From: Zymomonas sp.
Lineage (GTDB): Bacteria; Pseudomonadota; Alphaproteobacteria; Sphingomonadales; Sphingomonadaceae
Direction of reading: 5' to 3'
NCBI GenBank assembly: GCA_027489105.1
Contig: JAIYAJ010000362.1
Span: 1 to 8,427 of the forward strand
Length of the DNA: 8,427 nucleotides
Of the stretch, positions 1-6,906 are shown in pieces. How positions within the stretch are numbered: the stretch's first letter is position 1; every line of letters begins with the position of its first letter. Below the pieces are notes generated by a model that did no database searches, was not told the origin of the DNA, and worked only from the letters and a program-made list of their open reading frames with translations. A program made the position numbers and the translations under genes.

Positions 1-1
1 C

Positions 2-97
2 GCGCCCGATACCGCGTGGCGCGGCAATTTCCGCGATCTCAACGGCGCGGTCATTCGCCTTTCCACCCTCGCCGTCGGCGGACGCATGACCTTCTGA
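2..97 (+). CDS. C-terminal fragment of a probable outer-membrane beta-barrel protein (5' end outside window)
   Basis: Reading frame 2 is open from the window edge to a TGA at 95-97 and encodes 31 residues. The tail runs from about NGAVIRL to a final GGRMTF: alternating polar and hydrophobic residues and a C-terminal phenylalanine, as in the last strand of outer-membrane beta-barrels that BamA recognises. The stop lies 17 nt before the acyl-CoA ligase start, so the two genes may be co-transcribed. A FadL/OMPP1-type fatty-acid porin would suit the neighbour, but that is inference from context. With only 31 residues visible the family cannot be fixed; another porin or a TonB-dependent receptor is possible. 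Confidence 0.55.
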   Translation, partial: APDTAWRGNFRDLNGAVIRLSTLAVGGRMTF

Positions 98-114
98 TCT
101 GGAGCAGCATCGAG

Positions 115-1824
115 ATGACTTCCCGCGACACCGCGACTGACCCCCTTCCCTCCGGTCGCGGTGCCGCACTTCCGGACGGCGGAGGCGTGCCAGCGTCTCC
201 GCCGATTCCGCCCCGGTTGCTGACCGACCTCATCGACGGCGCCGTGCGCGATCATGGCGCGCGCCGGGCGATCGACTTCCTCGGGCGGCACTGGACCTAT
301 GCCGAGATCGGCGCGCTCGTCGACCGGGCCGCCGCCGGCCTCCAGGCGATGGGCGTCGGGCCCGACGTGCGCTTCGGCCTGTGCCTGCCCAACACGCCCT
401 ATTTCATGATCCTCTATTTCGCGGCGCTCCGATGCGGCGCGACGGTCGTCAATTTCAACCCGCTCTATGTCGAGCATGAACTGCGCCATCAAATCCGCGA
501 TTCGGGCACTACGGTCATGGCGGTCATCGATGTCGCGTCGATCCATGCCAAGGTGGCCGCCGTCGCCGAGGAAAGCGGCCTCGAGAAGATCATCGTCTGC
601 CCGCTCGCGGACATATTGCCGCCCTTCACCTCGCTGCTCTATCGCCTCTTCAAGCGCGCCGAGATCGCGCGCTGGCCCTCCGATGCACGGCACATCGCAT
701 TCCGCAACCTGACGGCGGCGAACCCGGCCGCGTTCAAGCCCGTCGCGATCGATCCCGACGACGTCGCCGTGCTGCAATATACCGGCGGCACCACCGGCGT
801 GCCGAAGGGGGCGATGCTGACCCACGCCAACCTGACCGCCAACAGCCGGCAGATGACGCTGCATGTCGGCCATGGCGCGGAGGCCAATGACCGGATCATG
901 GGCGTGCTCCCGATGTTCCACGTCTTCGCGCTGACCACCGTGCTCAATTTCAGCGTCGACACAGCCGCCGAGATGATCCTGCTGCCGCGCTTCGAGCTCA
1001 AACAGTTCCTCAAGACCGCCAAGCGGACCCGCCCGACCAAACTGCTGGCGGTGCCGACGATGCTGACCGCGCTCAACAAGGCTGCGACGACGCAGACCGT
1101 CCATTTCGACGATCTCGATTTCGTCGTCTCGGGCGGCGCCCCGCTGCCGTTCGATGTGCGTCAGGAGTTCGAGCGGGTGACCGGTGCGCGCGTGGTCGAA
1201 GGCTATGGCCTGTCGGAAACCTCGCCGATCCTGACCTGCAACCCGATTACCGGCGTGGTGAAGGACAACAGCGCAGGCCCGCCCTTCCCCGGCACCGTGC
1301 TGGAGATCCGCAGCCTCGACGATCCACACAAGATACTGCCGCAGGGCGAGCGCGGCGAGGTCTGCGCGCGCGGTCCGCAGGTCATGAAGGGCTATTGGAA
1401 CAAGCCCGGGGAGACCGACAAGGTCTTCGTCGACGGGGCGATCCGCACCGGCGACGTCGGCTATCTCGACGAGGACGGATATCTGTTCCTGGTCGACCGG
1501 ATCAAGGACGTCATCATTTGCGGCGGCTACAACGTCTACCCGCGTATGATCGAGGAAGCGCTCTACGAGCATCCGGCGATCCTGGAGGCGGTGGTGATCG
1601 GAGTGAAGGACGACTATCGCGGGCAGGCGCCCAAGGCCTTCGTCGTGCTGCGTCCGGACCAGACGGCGTCGACCGGCGAGATCGCCGAGTTCCTGAAGAC
1701 GCGCCTATCCAAAATCGAGCTTCCCCGCGAGATCGAAATCCGCCAGAGCCTGCCCAAGACGCTGATCGGCAAGCTGTCCAAGAAGGAGCTGGTGGCCGAG
1801 GAAGCGAAGAAAGCGGCGGGCTGA
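115..1824 (+). CDS. Acyl-CoA ligase, long-chain fatty-acid type (AMP-forming)
   Basis: The 569-residue protein is a class I adenylate-forming enzyme that activates a carboxylic acid through an acyl-AMP to the CoA thioester, probably feeding beta-oxidation. Visible motifs: the phosphate loop TGGTTGVPKG at 223-232, GYGLSETSP at 363-371, RTGD at 444-447 with the adenylate-binding Asp447, the hinge DRIKD at 461-465, GGYNVYP at 470-476, and the C-terminal catalytic lysine Lys553 in IGKLSKKEL. Length matches FadD-type ligases (about 560). The ATG at 115 is chosen because GGAG lies at 101-104, ten bases upstream; the frame stays open to 16, but that extension overlaps the preceding gene and reads as Arg-rich shadow. 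The first ~30 residues are Pro/Gly-rich and look disordered. The MerR gene follows after 5 nt. Substrate chain length cannot be read from sequence, so fadD is likely but not assigned. Confidence 0.92.
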   Translation: MTSRDTATDPLPSGRGAALPDGGGVPASPPIPPRLLTDLIDGAVRDHGARRAIDFLGRHWTYAEIGALVDRAAAGLQAMGVGPDVRFGLCLPNTPYFMILYFAALRCGATVVNFNPLYVEHELRHQIRDSGTTVMAVIDVASIHAKVAAVAEESGLEKIIVCPLADILPPFTSLLYRLFKRAEIARWPSDARHIAFRNLTAANPAAFKPVAIDPDDVAVLQYTGGTTGVPKGAMLTHANLTANSRQMTLHVGHGAEANDRIMGVLPMFHVFALTTVLNFSVDTAAEMILLPRFELKQFLKTAKRTRPTKLLAVPTMLTALNKAATTQTVHFDDLDFVVSGGAPLPFDVRQEFERVTGARVVEGYGLSETSPILTCNPITGVVKDNSAGPPFPGTVLEIRSLDDPHKILPQGERGEVCARGPQVMKGYWNKPGETDKVFVDGAIRTGDVGYLDEDGYLFLVDRIKDVIICGGYNVYPRMIEEALYEHPAILEAVVIGVKDDYRGQAPKAFVVLRPDQTASTGEIAEFLKTRLSKIELPREIEIRQSLPKTLIGKLSKKELVAEEAKKAAG

Positions 1825-1829
1825 AGGAT

Positions 1830-2237
1830 ATGGACCAGGGGGTGACGGCGAAGAGTGAGCGCGACGCGCTCCAGACCATCCAGGACGTCGCCGACGAACT
1901 GGGGATGACCACCCGCGCGATCCGCTTCTACGAGGACAAGGGCCTGCTCGAGCCGCAGCGTGTCGGCACGATGCGGGTCTATTCCCGGCGCGAAGTCGCG
2001 CGGCTCCTGCTGATCCTGCGCGGCAAGCGGCTGGGCTTCTCGCTGCGGGAGATCAAGGAGTTCCTCGATCTCTACGACGCCGATCCGCTCCACCTCGAAC
2101 AGACCAAGCGTCTGCTCGCGCGGGTCAACGAGCGCGTGGACGCCTTGCAGGCGCAGCGCGAGGCGCTCGACCAGACGCTCGGCGAATTGCGCGACATCGT
2201 CGGCCAGTGCGAGGCCCGGATTCGCGCCGCACGCTGA
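1830..2237 (+). CDS. MerR-family transcriptional regulator (LiuR-like)
   Basis: The 135-residue protein has an N-terminal winged helix-turn-helix at about 16-83: TIQDVADELGMTTRAIRFYE, then a wing with GTMRVYSRREV and RLGFSLREIKEFLDLYD. A predicted antiparallel coiled-coil dimerisation helix covers about 87-125. There is only one late cysteine (Cys127) and no Cys/His metal-sensing loop, so a metal sensor is unlikely. The RGKRLGFSLREIKEFLDLYD stretch resembles proteobacterial MerR proteins of the LiuR type, which control branched-chain amino-acid and fatty-acid breakdown. Its position 5 nt behind an acyl-CoA ligase suggests it controls that cluster; this is inference. Start: ATG 1830 has AAGGA (1824-1828) only 1 nt away, too close to work well. 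An in-frame GTG at 1842, 13 nt from the same AAGGA, is an alternative that would remove four residues. Confidence 0.88.
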   Translation: MDQGVTAKSERDALQTIQDVADELGMTTRAIRFYEDKGLLEPQRVGTMRVYSRREVARLLLILRGKRLGFSLREIKEFLDLYDADPLHLEQTKRLLARVNERVDALQAQREALDQTLGELRDIVGQCEARIRAAR

Positions 2238-2264
2238 CCGGACGGCGGCAATGTCGCAATTCGC

Positions 2265-2292
2265 TTGCGCTGACGCTTCCCATGCCTAGCCT
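2265..2292 (+). promoter_or_regulatory. Possible promoter for the RidA-family gene
   Basis: TTGCGC at 2265-2270 and TAGCCT at 2287-2292 are separated by 16 nt in the 89-nt gap after the regulator gene. Both hexamers are weak matches to sigma-70 consensus, so this is a candidate only. The leader that would result is about 28 nt and contains GAGGA at 2316-2320, correctly spaced for the ATG at 2327. Confidence 0.3.
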
Positions 2293-2326
2293 CGGACCTC
2301 GACGCCAACCGCATCGAGGACATGCC

Positions 2327-2839
2327 ATGCGCCTTGCCCTGACCGCTGCCCTTCTCCTGTCCGCGCTCGCCTCACCCGCCGCCGCCCAGTCGGTCGCCCC
2401 GGTCGAGCGGATCGCCAGCCCCGGCCCCGACGGCAAGCCCGGCCTGATCCTGAAGGGCGTGATCATCCCCGGCGGTTATGAGACCTTCTACCTTTCGGGC
2501 CAGCTCGCCGACCCGATCGATCCCGCCCGCAAGGAGACGGTCGAGGATTTCGGCGACACCAGGACGCAGACCGTCAGCACGCTGCGCAAGATCAAGGCGC
2601 TGCTCGAATCGAAGGGCTATGCGATCCGCGACGTGGTGAAGATGCAGGCCTTCCTCGCCGCCGATCCCAAGCTGGGCAAGATCGACTTCGCCGGCTTCAA
2701 CGCCGGGTTCCGCGAGTTTTTCGGATCGGCCGACAATCCCGACACGGTGGCGCGATCGACCTTTCAGGTCGCCAATCTGGTCGCCCCGCAGTTTCTGGTC
2801 GAGCTGGAAGTGACGGCGGTCCGGCCCGCCAGACGCTGA
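2327..2839 (+). CDS. RidA (YjgF/YER057c/UK114) family protein with signal peptide
   Basis: The 170-residue protein opens with a typical Sec signal peptide: Arg2, a hydrophobic core LALTAALLLSALA, and a probable cleavage site ending AAA at 18-20 before Gln21. The mature ~150 residues form one RidA domain. The family hydrolyses reactive enamine/imine intermediates such as 2-aminoacrylate. The substrate-binding arginine is present (Arg143 in ARSTFQVA, equivalent to Arg105 of E. coli RidA), as is the glutamate of VELE (Glu159, equivalent to Glu120), with one extra residue between them. Catalysis is therefore possible, but in the periplasm rather than the cytoplasm. ATG 2327 is chosen for GAGGA at 2316-2320 and for the clean signal peptide; the frame is open to 2207 but that part overlaps the regulator. 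It converges on the transpeptidase gene, 7 nt between stops. The physiological substrate is unknown. Confidence 0.9.
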   Translation: MRLALTAALLLSALASPAAAQSVAPVERIASPGPDGKPGLILKGVIIPGGYETFYLSGQLADPIDPARKETVEDFGDTRTQTVSTLRKIKALLESKGYAIRDVVKMQAFLAADPKLGKIDFAGFNAGFREFFGSADNPDTVARSTFQVANLVAPQFLVELEVTAVRPARR

Positions 2840-2853
2840 GCGCGCGTCAGGCG
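2827..2853. terminator. Hairpin spanning both stop codons of a convergent gene pair
   Basis: Bases 2827-2836 (CGCCAGACGC) pair with 2844-2853 (GCGTCAGGCG) in nine of ten positions, with one A-A mismatch, around a 7-nt loop. It overlaps the stop codons of the RidA gene (2837-2839) and the transpeptidase gene (2847-2849), where a shared bidirectional terminator would be expected. There is no T tract on either side, so a standard intrinsic terminator is not shown. Confidence 0.35.
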
Positions 2854-3353
2854 ATCTCGACCGTGTCGCCCGGTTCGAGCGCCGGCAGCAGCGCGAGCAG
2901 CGCCGGCTTCTCGACCGCGACGCAGCCAGCGGTCGGGCGGCCCTCGCTGCAATGGAGGAAGATCGCGCTGCCCCGGCCTGGCACAGGCGGCGCGTCGTTG
3001 TGGCCGAGCACGACGATGACGTCATAGGCGCCGTCCTCGCGGATCAGCCGTTCGGCCGAGTGCGCGTGCGGGTGGCGGACGGGGCGGTTATATTCGGGGT
3101 CTTCAATTCCGTCCGACCAGCCATCGTCGGGGCCGATCCAGCGCCAGGGCAGGCGCAGACCCGGTGGCGGCGCGGCGGCTCCCTTGCGGAACAGGATCGT
3201 CCGGATCGGCCAGCGACCGAACGGAGTCATGCCGTCGCCCTCGCGCTTCTCGTCGGCGGGGCAGGCGCCAGACCGGCCGATCGCGCAGGGGATGGCCACG
3301 CCGTCCGGGCCGGTCAGCGTCAGCGTCGCGACATCGACCCGGATATCGGTCAT
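2847..3353 (-). CDS. L,D-transpeptidase (YkuD) family protein, cytoplasmic-looking subgroup
   Basis: The 168-residue protein contains one YkuD-type domain, the cysteine-transpeptidase fold that makes 3-3 peptidoglycan cross-links or attaches proteins to the wall. Visible marks are EKREGDG at 35-41 followed by TPFGRWP, DDGW at 76-79, VLGHND at 115-120 (His118), GSAIFLH at 128-134 (His134) and the catalytic cysteine in TAGCVAV (Cys144). This pattern matches the alphaproteobacterial subgroup I know as COG3786, in which the usual Arg after the cysteine motif (SxGCxR) is replaced. No signal peptide or membrane segment is visible at the N-terminus, which is odd for a wall enzyme. The gene starts 13 nt after the ribA stop, so it is probably the last gene of xthA-ribA-ldt. 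No strong ribosome-binding site is seen. The true substrate is uncertain. Confidence 0.85.
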   Translation of the reverse strand: MTDIRVDVATLTLTGPDGVAIPCAIGRSGACPADEKREGDGMTPFGRWPIRTILFRKGAAAPPPGLRLPWRWIGPDDGWSDGIEDPEYNRPVRHPHAHSAERLIREDGAYDVIVVLGHNDAPPVPGRGSAIFLHCSEGRPTAGCVAVEKPALLALLPALEPGDTVEIA

Positions 3354-3366
3354 CGCCGGTCGATTC

Positions 3367-4428
3367 TCAGAGAACGTGACCGGTGCGGTCGCGCTTGGTC
3401 GCCAGATAGGCGCTGTTATGCGGGTTCTCGCCCATCTTGTGGGGGACGCGCTCGGCGACCGCGATCCCCGCCGCTTCGAGCCCGGCGACCTTCTGGGGAT
3501 TGTTGGTCAGCAGGCGAACCTTGACCTGTCCGAGCAGCGACAGCATCCGCGCAGCGACGCGGAAATCGCGCTCGTCGACGCCGAAGCCCAAGCGCAAATT
3601 GGCGTCGACCGTGTCGAAGCCCTGATCCTGCAACGCATAGGCGCGCAGCTTGTTGATCAGGCCGATGCCGCGCCCTTCCTGCCGCAGATAGAGCAGGATT
3701 CCCCAGCTGGCTTGGGTCATCGCCTTCAACGCGCCGTTGAGCTGCGGCCCGCAATCGCATTTGAGCGACCCCAGCACGTCGCCGGTCAGGCATTCGCTGT
3801 GCAGGCGGACGAGCGGCGGCGTGCCGTCGGGCGTGCCGATGATCAGCGCGACATGCTCGGCCGCATCGGCGACATGGCGGAAGGCGACGATCTCGGCCCG
3901 CTCGCTAGCCGCGACCGGCAGCCGCGCCTGCGAGGCGATCACCAGATGCGCGGGATCCTCATATTCGTCGAGCGACGCGGCAGCGAGCTCGGCTTCGACC
4001 GGGCCATCGGCGCGCACGAACAAGGCGGGAAGCAGGCCGGCCAGCCGGGCGAGCCGAAGCGCGGCGGCGCAGGCGGCGGGCGCTGTCACGCTCCTGGCGC
4101 GGAACGGCCCTTTCAGCGGAGTCGCCATGTCGCGCACCGGATCGGCGAGCGCGATCGCGGTCGGCAGGTCGATCCACGGCACGCGCTCAATCAGCGCCGG
4201 GCAGGCCGGGCTCGCCGCCTCGCGCTGGTTGGCGAGGTTGAGCGTCGCGGCGCGCGCGGCCGACAGCAGCACGTCGGCCGGGCGTTCTGCGTCGAAGTCG
4301 GCGAGCGAGACGTCGTTCGCGGTCTCGATCGCGAGCACCACGACGCGTCCGTCCTCGGCGCTGACGCCAACCGGCCAGCCCCGCTTCAGCGCGTCGATCG
4401 CGCGTGCGGCTTCTCTTGCAGCGTTCAA
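3367..4428 (-). CDS. ribA: GTP cyclohydrolase II with degenerate DHBP-synthase-like N-terminal domain
   Basis: RibA opens the imidazole ring of GTP to start riboflavin synthesis. The catalytic domain covers about 200-353 of 353 residues: zinc cysteines Cys213, Cys224 and Cys226 in HSECLTGDVLGSLKCDCG, the nucleotide loop RQEGRGIGLINK at 249-260, and LLTNNPQKV at 306-314. E. coli RibA is about 196 residues; the extra N-terminal half looks like a decayed RibB domain. AIDALKRGWPV at the start and AALRLARLAGLLPALFV (122-138) keep its pattern, but the catalytic acidic stretch (DRENEGD in true RibB) and the His-Thr-Glu motif are gone. Start: the frame runs open to 4746, but that part is a shadow of xthA. 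The first sensible start is TTG 4428-4426, overlapping the xthA stop as TTGA. The next in-frame methionine is residue 101, inside the domain. Overlap with xthA indicates an operon. Confidence 0.9.
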   Translation of the reverse strand: MNAAREAARAIDALKRGWPVGVSAEDGRVVVLAIETANDVSLADFDAERPADVLLSAARAATLNLANQREAASPACPALIERVPWIDLPTAIALADPVRDMATPLKGPFRARSVTAPAACAAALRLARLAGLLPALFVRADGPVEAELAAASLDEYEDPAHLVIASQARLPVAASERAEIVAFRHVADAAEHVALIIGTPDGTPPLVRLHSECLTGDVLGSLKCDCGPQLNGALKAMTQASWGILLYLRQEGRGIGLINKLRAYALQDQGFDTVDANLRLGFGVDERDFRVAARMLSLLGQVKVRLLTNNPQKVAGLEAAGIAVAERVPHKMGENPHNSAYLATKRDRTGHVL

Positions 4429-5216
4429 AATTCGAACTCGGTCACCAGAGGGATGTGATCGGACGGGCGCAGCCAAGACCGGCAGGGTTCGCACACATAA
4501 TGGTTGGTCGCCTGCTGCGCGACCGAGGGGCTGGCCCACATATGGTCGAGCCGCCGTCCGCGATCGGACGCCGCCCAATCCTGCGCGCGGTAGCTCCACC
4601 AGGTGTAGAGCCGCTCGGGCGGCGGCACGAATGTCCGGCCGAGATCGACCCAGTCGTGGCTCGCCTGCAGCCGCGCCAGCGTCTCGACCTCGATCGGTGT
4701 GTGGCTGACCACGTCGAGCAGCTGCTTGTGACTCCACACATCGCATTCGAGCGGGGCGATGTTGAAGTCGCCTACCAGCAGCGTCGGCTCACGCAGCTCT
4801 TCCGACCAGCGGATCATGCGGCCGAGGAAGTCGAGCTTCTGACCGAATTTCGGGTTCACCTCGCGGTCGGGAATGTCGCCGCCGGCGGGGATATAGACAT
4901 TCTCCAGCCGGATGCCGCAGTCGAGCCGCACGCCGATATGGCGCGCCTCACCATTGTCCTGCCAGTCGTGCCGGCCATTGTCGTACAGCGGCACCTTCGA
5001 GATGATCGCCACGCCATGGTGCATCGGCTGGCCGTTGATCTCGAAATGCGCGTAGCCGAGCTTGCGAAACATCTCGAACGGGAAGACGTCGTCGCGGACC
5101 TTGGTTTCCTGCAGGCACAAGATGTCGATCTGCTGTTCCTCCAGGAACTGGCGGACGATGTCGATGCGCGCGCGGACCGAGTTGATGTTCCAGGAAGCGA
5201 TCTTGAGCTTGGCCAT
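4425..5216 (-). CDS. xthA: Exodeoxyribonuclease III (AP endonuclease)
   Basis: The 263-residue protein is an ExoIII-type member of the endonuclease/exonuclease/phosphatase fold. It cuts DNA at abasic sites and trims 3' ends in base-excision repair. Catalytic residues aligned with E. coli ExoIII are all visible: Asn10 in SWNIN, Glu37 in LQETK, Tyr108 in NVYIP, Asp150 and Asn152 in VGDFN, Asp224 in RLDHMW, and the Asp253-His254 pair in PSDHIP. Length matches the family (about 268). The ATG at 5216 gives the standard MAKLKIASWN start; an upstream extension to 5273 is possible but runs into the repeat element. No clear Shine-Dalgarno sequence precedes it. It is the first gene of the minus-strand operon, followed by ribA with a 4-nt overlap. 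Its grouping with a riboflavin gene has no evident mechanistic reason. Confidence 0.95.
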   Translation of the reverse strand: MAKLKIASWNINSVRARIDIVRQFLEEQQIDILCLQETKVRDDVFPFEMFRKLGYAHFEINGQPMHHGVAIISKVPLYDNGRHDWQDNGEARHIGVRLDCGIRLENVYIPAGGDIPDREVNPKFGQKLDFLGRMIRWSEELREPTLLVGDFNIAPLECDVWSHKQLLDVVSHTPIEVETLARLQASHDWVDLGRTFVPPPERLYTWWSYRAQDWAASDRGRRLDHMWASPSVAQQATNHYVCEPCRSWLRPSDHIPLVTEFEF

Positions 5217-5225
5217 ATCGGCGCG

Positions 5226-5254
5226 ATGTAGCGAGCGGGCGGTCCGAATGCCAG
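5226..5254 (-). promoter_or_regulatory. Possible promoter of xthA-ribA-ldt
   Basis: On the minus strand CTGGCA (5254-5249) and CTACAT (5231-5226) are 17 nt apart, and CTACAT ends 9 nt before the xthA ATG at 5216. The -35-like hexamer matches TTGACA at 4 of 6 bases; the -10 match is weak. Transcription would begin within a few bases of the ATG, consistent with the absence of a ribosome-binding site. It lies outside the repeat element. Read by eye only. Confidence 0.3.
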
Positions 5255-5270
5255 TGCCCGCTAGACATCT

Positions 5271-5412
5271 CACCCCTCCCTTTCAAGGGAGGGGAAGGGG
5301 GTGGATAACGCAGCCGAGGGCTCGATGCCCTCGGCGGAGTTCCGCGGGACGAACGGGCCGGCTCGCTGCGCTCGCCACCCACCCCCGGCCCCTCCCTTGA
5401 AAGGGAGGGGTG
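5271..5412. repeat. 142-bp inverted-repeat element (sphingomonad dispersed palindromic type)
   Basis: Two 34-bp arms, 5271-5304 and 5379-5412, are reverse complements at 32 of 34 positions. Each arm is itself a hairpin: CCCCTCCCTT pairs with AAGGGAGGGG around TC (5273-5294) or GA (5389-5410). The 74-nt centre holds a third hairpin, GCCGAGGGC / GCCCTCGGC (5313-5321 and 5327-5335, loop TCGAT), and a direct GCTCGC repeat near 5362-5374. No target-site duplication is seen at the ends and there is no coding capacity. From memory, similar CCCTCCCTT palindromes are scattered between genes in sphingomonad genomes; I could not check this. It fills most of the spacer between divergent xthA and thyA, so it may be REP/MITE-like and may influence both promoters. 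Confidence 0.85.
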
Positions 5413-5425
5413 GAAGGGGCTACCG
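5397..5425 (+). promoter_or_regulatory. Possible thyA promoter partly built from the repeat arm
   Basis: TTGAAA at 5397-5402 lies in the right arm of the repeat element. It is followed 17 nt later by CTACCG at 5420-5425 in unique sequence, 7 nt before the thyA ATG. TTGAAA matches the -35 consensus at 5 of 6 positions; the -10 candidate is poor. Because the left arm contains the same bases on the other strand, the -35 match could be an accident of the repeat. Confidence 0.28.
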
Positions 5426-5432
5426 CTGCTTC

Positions 5433-6871
<1,439 letters not shown>

Positions 6872-6900
6872 TTGCGCGGGCGTCCACCCCTTTCTATAGG
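6872..6900 (+). promoter_or_regulatory. Possible ribF promoter giving a leaderless mRNA
   Basis: TTGCGC at 6872-6877 and TATAGG at 6895-6900 are 17 nt apart, inside the 35-nt gap between folA and ribF. TATAGG matches the -10 consensus at 4 of 6 positions. The ATG at 6907 lies 7 nt past the end of that hexamer, about where transcription would begin, and no Shine-Dalgarno sequence is present. Together this suggests a leaderless transcript separate from thyA-folA. Confidence 0.45.
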
Positions 6901-6906
6901 CGGCCC

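Noticed and set aside
16..114. Upstream extension of the acyl-CoA ligase
   Set aside because: It overlaps the end of the preceding barrel gene, is Arg-rich, and lacks a ribosome-binding site, while the ATG at 115 has GGAG ten bases upstream.
3184..4458. Long plus-strand open frame (424 codons) opposite ribA
   Set aside because: It is antisense to a clear ribA with intact zinc and nucleotide motifs, and the translation is low-complexity with no recognisable domain. Long antisense frames are usual in high-GC DNA.
4429..4746. Upstream extension of ribA by 106 residues
   Set aside because: It lies wholly inside xthA in another frame and has no similarity to RibA or RibB patterns.
5271..5412. 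CRISPR array or protein-coding exon in the repeat region
   Set aside because: Only two copies, inverted rather than direct, with one spacer; the readable frames through it are translations of the palindromes.
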